Notes: a model not told the origin generated them from the letters alone. A DNA stretch of 64,000 bases from Erwinia tracheiphila (GCF_021365465.1 NZ_CP089932.1:2294001-2358000); one strand, 5' to 3'. Shown: positions 10,437-20,796, counted from the first letter of the stretch. A program made the numbers and translations.

Positions 10437-10446
10437 GGAGTTCCCG

Positions 10447-11460
10447 ATGAGTGTGACTGAATTACAGCCAGCAATGATAAAAAAAGGCCAGTCTGTGCCT
10501 TTGCTCGACGTCAGGGATTTACGGGTTACATTTAACACGCCGGATGGTAGCGTCACGGCGGTGAACGATTTGAACTTCAGCCTGCAGGCGGGTGAAACCT
10601 TAGGCATCGTCGGCGAGTCAGGTTCGGGTAAATCCCAAACCGCTTTTGCGCTGATGGGCTTACTGGCCCGCAACGGGCGAATTGGAGGTTCTGCGCTATT
10701 TAATGGAAATGAAATTCTTAACCTTCCTGAAAAGCAGTTAAACCGACTGCGGGCAGAGCAAATTGCCATGATTTTTCAGGATCCCATGACGTCCTTAAAT
10801 CCCTATATGCGCGTGGGTGAACAGCTAATGGAAGTGCTCAGGCTGCACAAAGGCATGAGCAACGCTCAGGCGTTTGAAGAATCGGTGAAAATGCTTGATG
10901 CAGTGAAAATGCCGGAAGCGCGTAAGCGGATGAAAATGTTTCCCCATGAGTTTTCCGGTGGCATGCGCCAGCGAGTAATGATAGCGATGGCGCTGCTGTG
11001 CCAGCCAAAACTGCTGATAGCGGATGAGCCCACTACAGCACTTGATGTAACCGTTCAGGCGCAGATTATGATGCTCCTGAACGATCTTAAAAGAGAGTTT
11101 AACACGGCAATCATTATGATCACCCACGATCTTGGCGTTGTTGCCGGGATCTGTGATCGTGTGTTGGTAATGTATGCAGGTAGAACCATGGAGTATGGCA
11201 GGGCGAGAGATGTATTTTATCAGCCAACGCACCCTTATTCAATTGGCCTGCTCAATGCCGTGCCCCGGCTTGATACGGAGGGTGAATCCCTCACCACTAT
11301 TCCCGGGAATCCACCTAATCTTTTACGTTTGCCGTCGGGGTGCCCTTTCCAGCCACGCTGTCCCCATGCGATGGCGGAGTGCTCCACTACGCCACCGTTG
11401 GTGTCATTTAGTGAAGGTCGTCAGCGTGCCTGCTTTAAACCCATGGAGGAACTGGTATGA
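10447..11460 (+). CDS. oppD: Oligopeptide ABC transporter ATP-binding protein OppD
   Basis: The start at 10447 ([14 protein letters not shown]) gives 337 residues as in E. coli, with AAGGAG seven bases upstream. Upstream in-frame codons back to 10396 overlap oppC and are not conserved. Walker A is GESGSGKS, the signature is FSGGMRQRV, and Walker B is [12 protein letters not shown]. The C-terminal oligopeptide/dipeptide extension carries the Cys motif [14 protein letters not shown] seen in DppD/OppD proteins. It is one of two ATPases driving peptide import. Its stop overlaps the oppF start in ATGA. Confidence 0.97.
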   Translation: MSVTELQPAMIKKGQSVPLLDVRDLRVTFNTPDGSVTAVNDLNFSLQAGETLGIVGESGSGKSQTAFALMGLLARNGRIGGSALFNGNEILNLPEKQLNRLRAEQIAMIFQDPMTSLNPYMRVGEQLMEVLRLHKGMSNAQAFEESVKMLDAVKMPEARKRMKMFPHEFSGGMRQRVMIAMALLCQPKLLIADEPTTALDVTVQAQIMMLLNDLKREFNTAIIMITHDLGVVAGICDRVLVMYAGRTMEYGRARDVFYQPTHPYSIGLLNAVPRLDTEGESLTTIPGNPPNLLRLPSGCPFQPRCPHAMAECSTTPPLVSFSEGRQRACFKPMEELV

Positions 11461-12458
11461 ATACCCTGGCAGAGAAACGGGTTTTACTGGAAATTGCCGA
11501 TCTTAAAGTTCATTTTCCTGTTAAGGATGGCCGTCAGTGGTTCTGGCAGCCGCCAAAAAGTCTCAAAGCGGTGGATGGTGTTAGCCTGCGCTTATACGAA
11601 GGTGAAACTCTGGGGGTCGTCGGTGAGTCAGGCTGCGGTAAATCCACCCTGGCGCGCGCCATTATTGGTCTGGTTAAGGCAACAGAGGGGCGCGTTGCCT
11701 GGCTGGGACGCGATTTACTGGGGCAAAGCGAGGAAGAGTGGCGTAAAGCACGCAGTGATATCCAGATGATTTTTCAGGACCCACTGGCATCGCTGAATCC
11801 ACGTATGACCATCGGTGAAATCATTGCGGAACCATTGCGCACGTATCACCCCAACATGCCGCGTGGAGAAGTGAAAGAGTGGGTGAAAAACATGATGATG
11901 AAGGTTGGGTTGTTGCCAAACCTCATCAACCGTTATCCTCATGAATTCTCTGGTGGTCAGTGCCAGCGTATCGGTATTGCCCGTGCGCTGATCCTTGAGC
12001 CTAAGCTGATTATTTGTGATGAGCCAGTTTCGGCTCTTGACGTATCAATACAGGCTCAGGTGGTCAACCTGCTACAAAAATTGCAGCGTGAAATGGGGCT
12101 GTCGCTGATATTTATCGCTCACGACCTCGCAGTTGTTAAACACATTTCCGATCGTGTGCTGGTGATGTATTTGGGACATGCGGTAGAGCTGGGTACCTAC
12201 AATGAGGTTTATCATAATCCACAGCATCCTTATACGCGGGCTTTAATGTCCGCGGTGCCTGTTCCTGACCCGGATGTGGAAAAAAACAAGGTTATACAGC
12301 TGCTGGAAGGGGAGCTTCCATCACCTGTTAATCCTCCTTCAGGTTGTGTTTTTCGTACACGCTGCCCGATTGCAGGGCCGGAATGCGCAAAAACAAGGCC
12401 GCTACTCGAAGGCAGTTTCCGTCATGCGGTTTCCTGTCTCAAAGTGGATCCCATGTAA
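11457..12458 (+). CDS. oppF: Oligopeptide ABC transporter ATP-binding protein OppF
   Basis: 333 residues against 334 in E. coli. Walker A is GESGCGKST, the signature is [15 protein letters not shown], and Walker B is [12 protein letters not shown], with C-terminal [14 protein letters not shown]. It forms the heterodimeric ATPase with OppD on the cytoplasmic face. The start overlaps the oppD stop by four bases (translational coupling). It is the last gene of the operon; a hairpin follows 33 bases later. Confidence 0.97.
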   Translation: MNTLAEKRVLLEIADLKVHFPVKDGRQWFWQPPKSLKAVDGVSLRLYEGETLGVVGESGCGKSTLARAIIGLVKATEGRVAWLGRDLLGQSEEEWRKARSDIQMIFQDPLASLNPRMTIGEIIAEPLRTYHPNMPRGEVKEWVKNMMMKVGLLPNLINRYPHEFSGGQCQRIGIARALILEPKLIICDEPVSALDVSIQAQVVNLLQKLQREMGLSLIFIAHDLAVVKHISDRVLVMYLGHAVELGTYNEVYHNPQHPYTRALMSAVPVPDPDVEKNKVIQLLEGELPSPVNPPSGCVFRTRCPIAGPECAKTRPLLEGSFRHAVSCLKVDPM

Positions 12459-12491
12459 CCTGTTCTTAACCACGTTTACCTGAGGTGAAGG

Positions 12492-12513
12492 CCTGCTCCA
12501 GGGATGGAGCAGG
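12492..12513 (+). terminator. Hairpin after oppF
   Basis: CCTGCTCC and GGAGCAGG form an 8-bp stem with a 6-base loop 33 bases past the oppF stop. The following bases are ACAAAAGA rather than a T-run, so this may be a 3'-end stabiliser rather than a true intrinsic terminator. Confidence 0.45.
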
Positions 12514-12685
12514 ACAAAAGATAACCGTCACGCTTTTATCAGCATAGTATTAAGAAAGGGTCTGTCATTCCCTGCCTGAAAGTACGCTGAACAGCCATGG
12601 TCTGTATGGCTTCACATTTTCAGGTTGGATGTTTCCAGAATGTACAAAGGTTTTTCAGGAATGCCGATGGTTGCGAGATATGTTT

Positions 12686-13009
12686 TTATTCGCGCCACAG
12701 AATGTGACAAAGCTTATGGTCTTTCTCGCGGCACAACAGCACGCGCGCAAAGACATCGGTAATGGGTTCACCATCTGCTTCACCCAGCCCAATGACTACT
12801 TCTGCGAAGAAATCCGGGTTCAGCTCGAAATCAACGTGATCTTCCCAGTCTTCTGAAGGGGCAAAGAGTTCTGCGCCACCGCGCTCTTCAAACTGAAGAT
12901 TGAAAAGGATAATATCAGCCGGATCGAGATTATCTCCAGCCAGTTCAAGAAAGATATCGTAGGCTTGTTCAAGCGTTTCGTCTTCGGTAAGGCGATTATT
13001 CAAATCCAT
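12686..13009 (-). CDS. yciU: YciU, DUF440 family acidic protein
   Basis: 107 residues, nearly identical in layout to E. coli YciU (109). The protein is very acidic and begins [20 protein letters not shown], with a conserved centre [22 protein letters not shown] and end [17 protein letters not shown]. The H. influenzae homologue has been suggested to be a double-stranded DNA mimic; a cellular role in enterobacteria is not established. It lies between oppF (convergent) and cls, 45 bases downstream of cls on the same strand, the conserved order. Confidence 0.93.
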   Translation of the reverse strand: MDLNNRLTEDETLEQAYDIFLELAGDNLDPADIILFNLQFEERGGAELFAPSEDWEDHVDFELNPDFFAEVVIGLGEADGEPITDVFARVLLCREKDHKLCHILWRE

Positions 13010-13054
13010 AGCATTTCCTAAAGGGTCCGCAGGGGCTGTGCAATCCCGCTCGTT

Positions 13055-14515
13055 TTACAGTAAAGGGCTGAAGAAGTAAAACAATCGTTCTACAATTCGC
13101 TGCCAATAGGCACGACGTGACCAGCGTGTTGCATCCATCAGGCGTGAGCGGGCGATATAATCGTCCTGAATACGCGCCAGATCGCTGCCAAAACCGTCAT
13201 CATCAATCACCAGCATGATTTCGAAGTTTAGCCACAGACTGCGCATATCAAGATTAACCGTACCGACCAGACTCAGCTGACCATCGACCAGCACGCTTTT
13301 AGCATGCAGCAAACCGTCTTCGAACTGATAAATCTTCACTCCTGCGTCCAGCAACTCCGCAAAAAAAGCCCGACTTGCCCAACCCACCAGTACGGAATCA
13401 TTGCGCCGCGGGACAATAATGCTGACGTCCACACCGCGGTGGGAAGCCGTGCAGATGGCATGCAGCAGGTCGTCACTGGGGACGAAATAAGGCGTGGTCA
13501 TAGTTAACTGCTCGCGCGCCGAATAAACGGCGGTGAGCAAAGCCTGGTGGATCAGGTCTTCAGGAAAACCAGGGCCAGAAGCGATGACTTGTATGGTATG
13601 CCCACTCTCTTCTTCGAAGGGCATGATATTTCCATCTGGAGGTGGCGGCAGAATGCGTTTACCGGTTTCAATCTCCCAGTCACAGGAATAAATAATCCCC
13701 ATTGTTGTGGCAACCGGCCCTTCCATTCTTGCCATCAAATCGATCCACTGACCGACGCCTGCATTCTGCTTAAAATAACGAGGATCAACCAGATTCATGC
13801 TGCCTGTATAGGCTATGTAATTATCAATCAACACCACTTTCCGGTGCTGACGCAAATCCATCCGACGCAGAAAAACACGCAGCAGGCTGACTTTTAGCGA
13901 TTCAACCACATCAATGCCGGCATTGCGCATCATTGTGCCCCAGGGACTGCGGAAAAATTGTACGCTCCCCGCCGAGTCCAGCATCAGTCGGCAGTGAACG
14001 CCACGCCTTGAGGCCGCCATTAGGGATTCTGCAACCTCATCAGCCAGTCCACCCGGCTGCCAGATATAAAAAACCATTTCGATGTTATGACGGGCCAGCT
14101 GAATGTCTCTGATTAGTGCATGCATTGTGTCATCAGTCGAAGTAAGCAACTGTAGCTGATTGCCCTTAACGCCGGCAATACCCTGCCGATTTTCACATAG
14201 CTGAAAAAGGGGGAGGGCGACATCGCTGTTTTGCTGGCTAAAGATGTGATGACAGGATTTAAGTTCATTCAGCCAGCGCGCGGTCGATGGCCACATGGTG
14301 CGCGCACGCTCGGCGCGGCGCTTTCCTAAATGCAATTCGCCAAATGACAGGTAGGCAATGATACCGACCAGAGGCAGAATATAAATGATCAGCAACCAGG
14401 CCATGGCAGAAGTGACTGCACGCCGCTTCATTAAAATGCGTAATGTTATGCCAGCAATCAGCAACCAGTAGCCGAAAACCAGTAGCCAGCTGAATACGGT
14501 ATAAAAAGTTGACAT
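13055..14515 (-). CDS. clsA: Cardiolipin synthase A
   Basis: The ATG at 14515 ([19 protein letters not shown]) gives 486 residues, exactly the E. coli ClsA length. The frame extends seven codons to a GTG at 14536, without support. Two N-terminal membrane helices are followed by two phospholipase-D catalytic domains, with HKD motifs in [19 protein letters not shown] and [18 protein letters not shown]. It condenses two phosphatidylglycerol molecules into cardiolipin plus glycerol at the inner membrane. The C-terminus ends YFFSPLL as in E. coli. The next E. coli gene, kch, is absent; an IS256 element and an RgpF-like gene occupy its place. Confidence 0.96.
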   Translation of the reverse strand: MSTFYTVFSWLLVFGYWLLIAGITLRILMKRRAVTSAMAWLLIIYILPLVGIIAYLSFGELHLGKRRAERARTMWPSTARWLNELKSCHHIFSQQNSDVALPLFQLCENRQGIAGVKGNQLQLLTSTDDTMHALIRDIQLARHNIEMVFYIWQPGGLADEVAESLMAASRRGVHCRLMLDSAGSVQFFRSPWGTMMRNAGIDVVESLKVSLLRVFLRRMDLRQHRKVVLIDNYIAYTGSMNLVDPRYFKQNAGVGQWIDLMARMEGPVATTMGIIYSCDWEIETGKRILPPPPDGNIMPFEEESGHTIQVIASGPGFPEDLIHQALLTAVYSAREQLTMTTPYFVPSDDLLHAICTASHRGVDVSIIVPRRNDSVLVGWASRAFFAELLDAGVKIYQFEDGLLHAKSVLVDGQLSLVGTVNLDMRSLWLNFEIMLVIDDDGFGSDLARIQDDYIARSRLMDATRWSRRAYWQRIVERLFYFFSPLL

Positions 14516-15050
14516 GTTAGTGGACGTCCCGTTCACTTTTGGATAAAGAGAGTTTACGTGCAGGGGACTGCTTTCGAAACCTTTTCCGTGCAGAAGTCAT
14601 CGGAATATGGCGATGTGGTGAGCGGTTTATCATTCTGTGCAATGTCTCTCAACAGGATAGGCTAATGGCAGAGAAGCAAAATGCGCTTGTACATGCTGCC
14701 ACAGGCCTGGTAACGTAAAACATGCTGAGGTAAGGTGAGCCTGCCATGCTGTCCGCCACCGCCCGGGCTGACAATAACTGCCGATGTTAACCAGCAGTAT
14801 TGAATAGCCTGGCGAACTGATTTAACATCTGAAAAATGCGACGCCTTTTGCTGGCAATCGTCAGCAGTTTGTGATGTTTATAAAACCCGACACAAGACTC
14901 CTGATTGAGCGCTGTGGTGACAGGGTTTTAAAGTATTATTGGCTTCACTGAAAGGGAGTGCCTGTTGGTTATCCAACAGACGTTTTATGGCTGAACATGC
15001 ATGCAGTGAAACTTATTGCTGCCAGTGAAGCGCGTGCGAGCCTATAAATA
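14516..15050. other. Gene-free stretch between cls and an IS256-family element
   Basis: About 535 bases upstream of cls. It must contain the cls promoter, but I see no supportable gene or recognisable remnant of kch, the gene found here in E. coli. Confidence 0.5.
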
Positions 15051-16338
15051 ATTCTGTGTAACTGCCACCATATTAAAGGTGAGTGCTCAGGCGGTCACCA
15101 AACCCGATAATAAAACGATTCATCGCCAGCCGCCAGTTCTGGACCGGCATACTCCATTTTTTCGATGCCGACTGGATTGCCAGGTAAATAACCTTTCGCA
15201 CTGAGTCATCCGTCGGGAATACCTTGCGTTTCTTAATGGCGGCACGGATCACGCTGTTCAGCGACTCAATGGCATTCGTGGTGTAGATAGCTTTTCGGAT
15301 GTCAGACGGATAGCCGAAGAACGTATTGAGGTTTTCCCCGTGCGCACGCCAGCTTTTGCTGATTTGTGGATATTTGTCATCCCATTCTTCGGCGAACGCA
15401 GCCAGCGCCATCCGTGCGGCCGCTTCTGTTGGTGCCTGATAAACGGTTTTCAGCCCGCCCGTGACCGCTTTGTAGTCCTTCCACGCCACGTATTTCAGGC
15501 GGTTACGCACCATGTGGATGATGCACAGCTGGATGTGAGTCTGCGGATAGACGCTGTTTATCGCATCCGGGAAGCCCTTCAGGCCATCCACGCAGGCAAT
15601 CAGGATGTCCTGAAGGCCGCGATTTTTAAGTTGCGTCAGCACGTTCAGCCAGAACTTTGCACCTTCATTTTCAGCCAGCCACATCCCCGGAAGCTCTTTC
15701 CGGCCTTCGGTATTGATGCCCGGTGCCAGGAACACCGCTTTGTTAATCACGCTGCCATTCTGACGAACCTTAACAACAATACAGTCCAGATAAACAATGG
15801 GATAGAGCGCATACAGCTGGCGATTCTGCCATTCGGCGACCTGCTCTTTAACGGCATCCGTGACTTTTGATATCAGGGCCGGTGACACATCAGCATCGTA
15901 CATCTCTTTGAACGTATCGACGATTTCCCGCGTGGTCATGCCTTTGGCATACAAGGATAAAATCTGGCTGTCCATCTGCGTGATACGCGTCTGATTCTTC
16001 TTAATCAGCTGAGGTTCAAAGGTATTTTCCCGGTCGCGCGGCGTGTTTAGCCCGATTTCACCGTCGTCGCACAGCAGCGTTTTCGAAGAGTAGCCGTTGC
16101 GGGTATTGGTGCCGGTTTTAGGGGCATTTTTCTCATGCCCGAGGTGGTCAGTCAGTTCTGCATTGCGTGCCGTTTCAACGGTCAGCTTCGTGAGCATGCG
16201 GGAAAACTGATTAAGGCCGGCCTCAGTTTTGAGGCCTTTGGCCAGTTCAGCAGCAAGAGCCTTAAGTTTCTTCTCGTCCATAATTTGCCTGTCTCCATTG
16301 TTGGAGTGAACATATTAAAAACAGGCAATTACACAATT
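15051..16338 (-). mobile_element. IS256-family insertion sequence, complete
   Basis: One transposase gene fills the element. The ends are imperfect inverted repeats: ATTCTGTGTAACTGCC at the left edge and, read inward from the right edge, AAATTGTGTAATTGCC. Length is about 1.29 kb. The exact outer bases and a target duplication could not be fixed by eye. Confidence 0.85.
15073..16281 (-). CDS. IS256-family transposase (Mutator-type DDE)
   Basis: 402 residues, the usual size for the family, uninterrupted. The protein begins MDEKKLKALAAELAKGLKT. Family marks are the ARNAELTDHLGHEKN block, RDRENTFEPQLIKKNQTRI, ILSLYAKGMTTREI, the first catalytic Asp region around IVYLDCIVVKVRQ, the second in ILIACVDGLKGFPDAI with QLCIIHMVRNRLKYV, and the Glu region TTNAIESLNSVIRAAIKKRKVFP. 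It should be functional. It lies between cls and an accessory gene, marking the left border of a decayed zone. Confidence 0.93.
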   Translation of the reverse strand: MDEKKLKALAAELAKGLKTEAGLNQFSRMLTKLTVETARNAELTDHLGHEKNAPKTGTNTRNGYSSKTLLCDDGEIGLNTPRDRENTFEPQLIKKNQTRITQMDSQILSLYAKGMTTREIVDTFKEMYDADVSPALISKVTDAVKEQVAEWQNRQLYALYPIVYLDCIVVKVRQNGSVINKAVFLAPGINTEGRKELPGMWLAENEGAKFWLNVLTQLKNRGLQDILIACVDGLKGFPDAINSVYPQTHIQLCIIHMVRNRLKYVAWKDYKAVTGGLKTVYQAPTEAAARMALAAFAEEWDDKYPQISKSWRAHGENLNTFFGYPSDIRKAIYTTNAIESLNSVIRAAIKKRKVFPTDDSVRKVIYLAIQSASKKWSMPVQNWRLAMNRFIIGFGDRLSTHL

Positions 16339-16385
16339 TTAATTACAGTCTCGCGCGTGCAGAGATTTTGTTCCCCGCCCATGGT

Positions 16386-17669
16386 TTAAATATATCCTAG
16401 TTTGAATGCTGCCTTTCTGAACCCAAAATGGAACTTATCGCCGGAAAGTCTGCAAAATAATATTTTTTTAAGTTCAGCTCTTTCCTTTGCATTTTGAATC
16501 ATATCAGTCAGCAGCAAAATATCACAAAAGCTCAATGCCGAGCGGTAAAGTAAATCAAGTTTTATAATGGGCATACCCATCATTTTAAAAATCACGGCAT
16601 TAAGGTGAATCTGGGACCCCTGTGTGAAGATCTCTAGGCACACAGATTTTATTGCAGCAAGCAATGTATCGGGTATAGATGTGACGTCTGATTTTAAAAA
16701 ATCAATCCATTGAATAAATGTCAGATAACCAACCCGTTCATCAATTTCTTGCTTCATCAGCTCTTTACTTGTCTTTATTTCTGGCGAACTGATACCTTCC
16801 TTAAGGTACAATCGGTAATAGCTATCGATAATAAGGTTTTTGCAAAAATTTTCCTGTAGATTAACGAAGCTTCCGGATGTAACTTCACCATTTCTTATCA
16901 GAGAGGGAAGGTCTAAAATTTTATCTTTGCTATCAGCCCACACATCGATTTTACTGGCATTATAGAGTGAAGAAAAATCAATGTCTCCATGAGAGGCGGA
17001 GAACAGCATTGCAGAAAGCGCCAGCTCCCCTTTTTTGATAATATGCGGTCTGACATTCGTTTTTTTATAGTTTTTCCAGAATGCTAAAAATGCTTTATTA
17101 TTAAATATGTTACTGGAAATACTTAAGAAAAACGAACCAAGATGCCTGAAGAAATCATGATTCTCTGTCGAGCCAAGAACATTTTTTTTTGACTTTATCA
17201 TTTCATCAACAAAGGCATCAATTCCATCTGTACAATAGAATACGCTGTCGTTGCAGATTAATAGTCGTTTGCATATGTTGTTGATTCCTTTATCAAAAAA
17301 ATACAGAACGCATTCTTTGTAACTGCCGAAATCACGGCCTATATTATCTTTTTCAATATAGACATCCACAATGCCTGATATTAGTTTTACATCTTCCACT
17401 GACAGTTCGCATGTATTTGCTGCAATAATATAGGCACCCTTTTTTTTGAGCGTTTCCAGATATCTTCGTACATCACTCCTCAGCATCGTTTTTTCATACA
17501 ACGCAATGATTACAACAATATCCGTATTACCCATTCGTTCGCTCAAAATGTTTGAATATTTCTTAGTTCTTGCCGTTTCAATACTGGAAACAGTAGAAAA
17601 ATATGCCTCAAGTCCCATCCTGAGCACTATTTCTTTCATTTTTCTTAGTAATCTTGCCATTTTTCCCAT
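16386..17669 (-). CDS. RgpF-like (rhamnan synthesis protein F family) polysaccharide gene
   Basis: 427 residues, markedly more AT-rich than its neighbours, which points to horizontal transfer. The central part matches the rhamnan synthesis F pattern (the family of streptococcal RgpF): DVYIEKDNIGRDFGSYKECV, ICNDSVFYCTDGIDAFVDEM, then LGSTENHDFFRHLGSFFLSI and FWKNYKKTNVRPHIIKKGE. Such proteins act in rhamnose-containing cell-surface polysaccharide synthesis, usually inside O-antigen or exopolysaccharide clusters. Here it is alone: no sugar-nucleotide genes lie nearby. The stop at 16386 lies about 50 bases from the IS256 end, so the C-terminus may have been affected by the insertion. The acceptor or sugar cannot be named. 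Confidence 0.7.
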   Translation of the reverse strand: MGKMARLLRKMKEIVLRMGLEAYFSTVSSIETARTKKYSNILSERMGNTDIVVIIALYEKTMLRSDVRRYLETLKKKGAYIIAANTCELSVEDVKLISGIVDVYIEKDNIGRDFGSYKECVLYFFDKGINNICKRLLICNDSVFYCTDGIDAFVDEMIKSKKNVLGSTENHDFFRHLGSFFLSISSNIFNNKAFLAFWKNYKKTNVRPHIIKKGELALSAMLFSASHGDIDFSSLYNASKIDVWADSKDKILDLPSLIRNGEVTSGSFVNLQENFCKNLIIDSYYRLYLKEGISSPEIKTSKELMKQEIDERVGYLTFIQWIDFLKSDVTSIPDTLLAAIKSVCLEIFTQGSQIHLNAVIFKMMGMPIIKLDLLYRSALSFCDILLLTDMIQNAKERAELKKILFCRLSGDKFHFGFRKAAFKLGYI

Positions 17670-17937
17670 ATTTCATTGCTGTGTTGCCTTAATGATGGGT
17701 AAAAATTCTAATATTTTTAAGGAAAAACTCAAGACTAATTTGTCATTTCGCAACAGATGTAATCAGAAAGTTTAGTGGCCAGATGATCGCGTGTGAAGCA
17801 TTGCCATGGCAGAAAGGCTGTGTGACGAGAGTACATAGAAGGTGAGCAGAAAAAATTTGTCTGTGAAAAACCTGTATGTCAAATTTTAACTACTCAAAAT
17901 AAAATTGATTAAGGGGCGTTATCAGTCGGGCACTGAC

Positions 17938-18234
17938 TCAGAAGACGCGTTTAAAAGGTTTGATGGCCACATTTTTATAGACACCTGCAGCAACATATGG
18001 ATCGTCCTGTGCCCATGTGCGGGCGGTTTCGAGAGACGAAAATTCGGCAATAATCACAGAACCGCTGAAACCGGCAGTGCCTGGATCGTTGTTGTCAACC
18101 GCGGGCAGTGGGCCGGCAATAATCAGCCTGCCTTCATCCTGAAGTATCTGAAGGCGCGCAAGATGAGCAGGGCGAGCCGCGGTTCGCTTGCTGAGTGAAT
18201 CGTGACTGTCTTCTGCATAAATTACATAGAGCAC
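17938..18234 (-). CDS. yciI: YciI family protein
   Basis: With a GTG start at 18234 the protein is 98 residues, exactly E. coli YciI, and AGGAG lies eight bases upstream. The longer frame to 18273 is not conserved. It is a small ferredoxin-like-fold protein with a conserved His/Asp pair in RPAHLARLQ...[10 protein letters not shown] and the end [21 protein letters not shown]. No reaction is established for the enterobacterial protein. It is divergent from tonB, the conserved arrangement. Confidence 0.93.
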   Translation of the reverse strand: MLYVIYAEDSHDSLSKRTAARPAHLARLQILQDEGRLIIAGPLPAVDNNDPGTAGFSGSVIIAEFSSLETARTWAQDDPYVAAGVYKNVAIKPFKRVF

Positions 18235-18376
18235 AATGACAACTCCTGTTACTTGGGTGATATTCGTTCCCAACGGTAAGTTATTGCGAATTATTCTGCA
18301 AATGGAATGGTGTTCTGGCTATAAACTGCACAATATTGACAATGCTCCGGGCCAATATTTTCAGTGGGTGGCGATG

Positions 18377-18410
18377 TTATTGAAACTGATTGCTATTTGC
18401 ATTTAAACTG
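18377..18410 (+). promoter_or_regulatory. tonB promoter with Fur-like operator
   Basis: The stretch ATTGAAACTGATTGCTATTT followed by GCATTTAAA closely matches, from memory, the E. coli tonB promoter, where the same TGATTGCTATTTGCATTTAAA sits at the iron-repressed start. The likely Fur contact is about 18387-18405. Iron repression of tonB is therefore inferred by conservation. Confidence 0.65.
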
Positions 18411-18438
18411 ACGGTCCACTACTTATAACAGACAGATT

Positions 18439-19167
18439 ATGACGACGCTGACCGAAGACTCCTCACCTCGACGCAACTCACTGCCCGTGCTGTTCTCGCT
18501 TACGCTTCATGCGGCTGTGGTTGGCGCAATTCTGTATGCTTCCTGTCACCAGACTGTGGCGGTACCGCAGGCATCCCAGCCCATCAGCGTTTCTATGGTT
18601 GCACCCGAAGTCCAGGCTGAACCTCATTCCGCACCACGGCCGGTTTCACAGCCCGAACCTGAGCCGGAACCCAAACCGGCCCCCCTGATGCCAGTACCCG
18701 TAGTCGTACCCCAGTCAAAGCCTAAACCCAGGCCAGTGAAAAAAGAAGCGGCGAAACATAAGGAACAGTTAAAACCGCATACGGAAGCGAAACAGTCATC
18801 GCCGTTCAACGATGATAAGAATGCCACAGCGTTTAAACCTGCTACTGCGCCAAAAGTGTCGCCAGCGCCGGCTACATCTACCTCTATTGCTGCATCCGAG
18901 GGGCCAAAACCTATAAGTGTGACAAAACCGGGGTATCCCGTTCGGGCCCAGACTCTGGGTATTGAAGGGAGCGTGCGTGTCCAGTTCGACGTGAATGAAG
19001 GCGGTGAAGTAACCAATATCCGTATTATCTCCGCTGAACCTCGTAATATATTTGAAAGGGATGTACGGATTGCGATGAGGAAATGGCGTTATCAGTCCGG
19101 TGCACCAGGAAAAGACTTAACGATGAATATAGTCTTCAAGTTGAAAGGGGGGGCCACAATTGAGTAA
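18439..19167 (+). CDS. tonB: TonB energy-transducing protein
   Basis: 242 residues, similar to E. coli TonB (239). It couples proton-motive force from ExbB/ExbD to outer-membrane siderophore and vitamin B12 receptors. An N-terminal anchor (about 15-36) carries the SxxxH motif (Ser20, His24) that contacts ExbB/ExbD. A long Pro-rich spacer with Glu-Pro and Lys-Pro repeats spans about 60-120. The C-terminal domain begins at KPGYPVRAQTLGIEGSV and ends in VFKLKGG. It is preceded by a probable Fur-controlled promoter and convergent with the yciA remnant. Confidence 0.96.
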   Translation: MTTLTEDSSPRRNSLPVLFSLTLHAAVVGAILYASCHQTVAVPQASQPISVSMVAPEVQAEPHSAPRPVSQPEPEPEPKPAPLMPVPVVVPQSKPKPRPVKKEAAKHKEQLKPHTEAKQSSPFNDDKNATAFKPATAPKVSPAPATSTSIAASEGPKPISVTKPGYPVRAQTLGIEGSVRVQFDVNEGGEVTNIRIISAEPRNIFERDVRIAMRKWRYQSGAPGKDLTMNIVFKLKGGATIE

Positions 19168-19239
19168 GTGTAAAACACTCGTGGTATGCTTGGAGAGAAA
19201 CAGCATCCGTGCCGGGTAAACTGGCTGAGTTATGGCCTT

Positions 19240-19512
19240 TTATTCGGCCTGGAAATGAATTTTGTCTGTGGGCAGTTGACGAGGTTTCCCTTTGTCGTCA
19301 ACTGCAACATAAATGAAAACAGCCTAGGTTGTGCAGTAGCGAAGCCCAATTGGTTCAGAGGATACTTTTTTAATCCAGACTTCCACATTTATCGTGACAG
19401 AACTGCTGCCAGTACGAATACAGCGTGCATGACAACTCACCACGTTGCCGACGGCAACGGGTTTGAGAAATGTCATACCGTCCACCCGGACGGTCACTAC
19501 CGAGCCAGTACA
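19240..19512 (-). pseudogene. yciA: yciA acyl-CoA thioesterase, 5'-truncated and nonsense-mutated
   Basis: On the minus strand the sequence encodes the second half of the hotdog-fold thioesterase YciA: VVTVRVDGMTFLKPVAVGNV, ARCIRTGSSSVTINVEVWIK and KKVSSEPIGLRY, then CTT, an amber codon, and in the same frame AVFIYVAVDDKGKPRQLP to a TAA at 19240. E. coli has Glu at the amber position, so GAG to TAG is the simplest change. The first half is gone: homology stops at the end of an IS256-family element. YciA hydrolyses a broad range of acyl-CoAs; this copy must be inactive. The position beside tonB, convergent, is the normal yciA locus. Confidence 0.92.
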
Positions 19513-19514
19513 TA

Positions 19515-20796
19515 GATTTGTGTAATTGCCTGATTTTGATATGTTCAATCCAGCATTAAAAGCAGGCTAATTTATGGACGAAAAACAGTCGCAGGCCCTG
19601 GCTAACGAACTGGCCAAAAATCTCAAAACCCCTGACGATATCAGTCAGTTTGAGCGCCTGCTGAAAAAAAATCAGTGTCGGGGCGGTGCCCAACGCCGAA
19701 ATGACCCGTCACCCCGGCGACGATAAAAATCAGCCAGAACCGGCGACCAACGCCCGCAACGGCCACACCCAAAAGACGGTTATCACCGGCGATGGCCCGC
19801 CGGAGCTGCGTATACCGCGCGATCGTGATGGCTCTTTCGAACCGCAACGGGTGAAGAAAAACCAGACCCGGAGCACCGGGGTGGATAACCCGATCCTATC
19901 GTTGTACGCCAAAGGGATGACCACCGGCGAGATAGCGGCCGCATTCAAAGAGCCGTATGACGCCGATGCCTCGTCAGCGCTGGTCTCAAAGGTAGCTGAT
20001 GCCGTCATGGAGCAGGTCACCGGATGGCAAAACCGGCCACTGGATGCGGTCTGTCCCATCGTTTACCCTGACTGCATCGTCCTGAAAGTCCGGCAGGACA
20101 GTCGCGTCATCAATAAATCCGTGTTCCTTGCCCCGGGTATCAACATCGAAGGCCAGAAAGAACTGCCGGGTATGTAGCTGGCTGAAAATGAAGGCGCGGA
20201 GTTCTGGTTGAACGTGCTGGCGGGGCTGAAAAACCGTGGCCTGAACGATATCCTCATCGCCTGTGTTGATGGTCTGAAGGGCTCCCCGGACGCTATCAAC
20301 GCGGTGTATCCGCAGGCCTGCGTCCAGCTGTGCGTCGTGCATATGGTGCGCAACAGTCTGCGGTTCGTCTCCTGGGAGGGCTATAAAGCCGTCACCCGTG
20401 GCCTGAAAGCCATTGTCAGGCCCCCACGGAAGAAGCAGGCGCGGGAAGCGTTCGCCGGTACCCGGGACAGCCGCTACCCGCAGATAAGCCGGAGCTGGCA
20501 GGCAAACCGGGCCAGCCTGTTGACGTTCTTCGCTTACCCGGCAGACATCCGCAAGACGCTCGACACGACCAGCGCCATCGAGTCGCTGAACAGCGTGATC
20601 CGGGATGCCATCAAGAAACGGAAGGTGTTCCCGACTGACGACGCAGTGAAAAAAGAGGTGTGGCTGGCAATCCAGGCCGCATCACAGAAATGGAGGATGC
20701 CACAGAGGGACTGGCGTATGGCGATGAGCCGTTTTATTATCGGGTTCGGTGACCGCCCGGACGGCCACTACTGAGAAAAGGCATTTACACAGAATC
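19515..20796 (+). mobile_element. IS256-family element, inactive
   Basis: About 1.28 kb with terminal repeats GATTTGTGTAATTGCC (left) and, read inward from the right, GATTCTGTGTAAATGCC. These resemble the ends of the first IS256-family element in the window, but the internal sequence is more GC-rich and clearly diverged, so it is a different member. It disrupts yciA. No clear target duplication is seen, and the far flank is not the rest of yciA, so a deletion or rearrangement followed insertion. Confidence 0.85.
19574..20774 (+). pseudogene. IS256-family transposase, frameshifted and nonsense-mutated
   Basis: Translation starts at the ATG at 19574 (MDEKQSQALANELAKNLKTP). It goes out of frame in an A8 tract at 19664-19671: one A fewer would restore the family sequence. 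The continuing frame runs to a TAG at 20175-20177 where the family has Trp (GMWLAENEG), then reads on in the same frame to 20774. All catalytic regions can still be recognised (PDCIVLKVRQ, ILIACVDGLKG, SAIESLNSVIRDAIKKRK). At least two disabling changes make it inactive. Confidence 0.9.

Noticed and set aside
10341..10769. 142-codon minus-strand frame overlapping oppC and oppD
   Set aside because: Shadow of two well-supported genes; no domain resemblance. Similar antisense frames in oppD, trp, hrpA and ydbH were dropped for the same reason.
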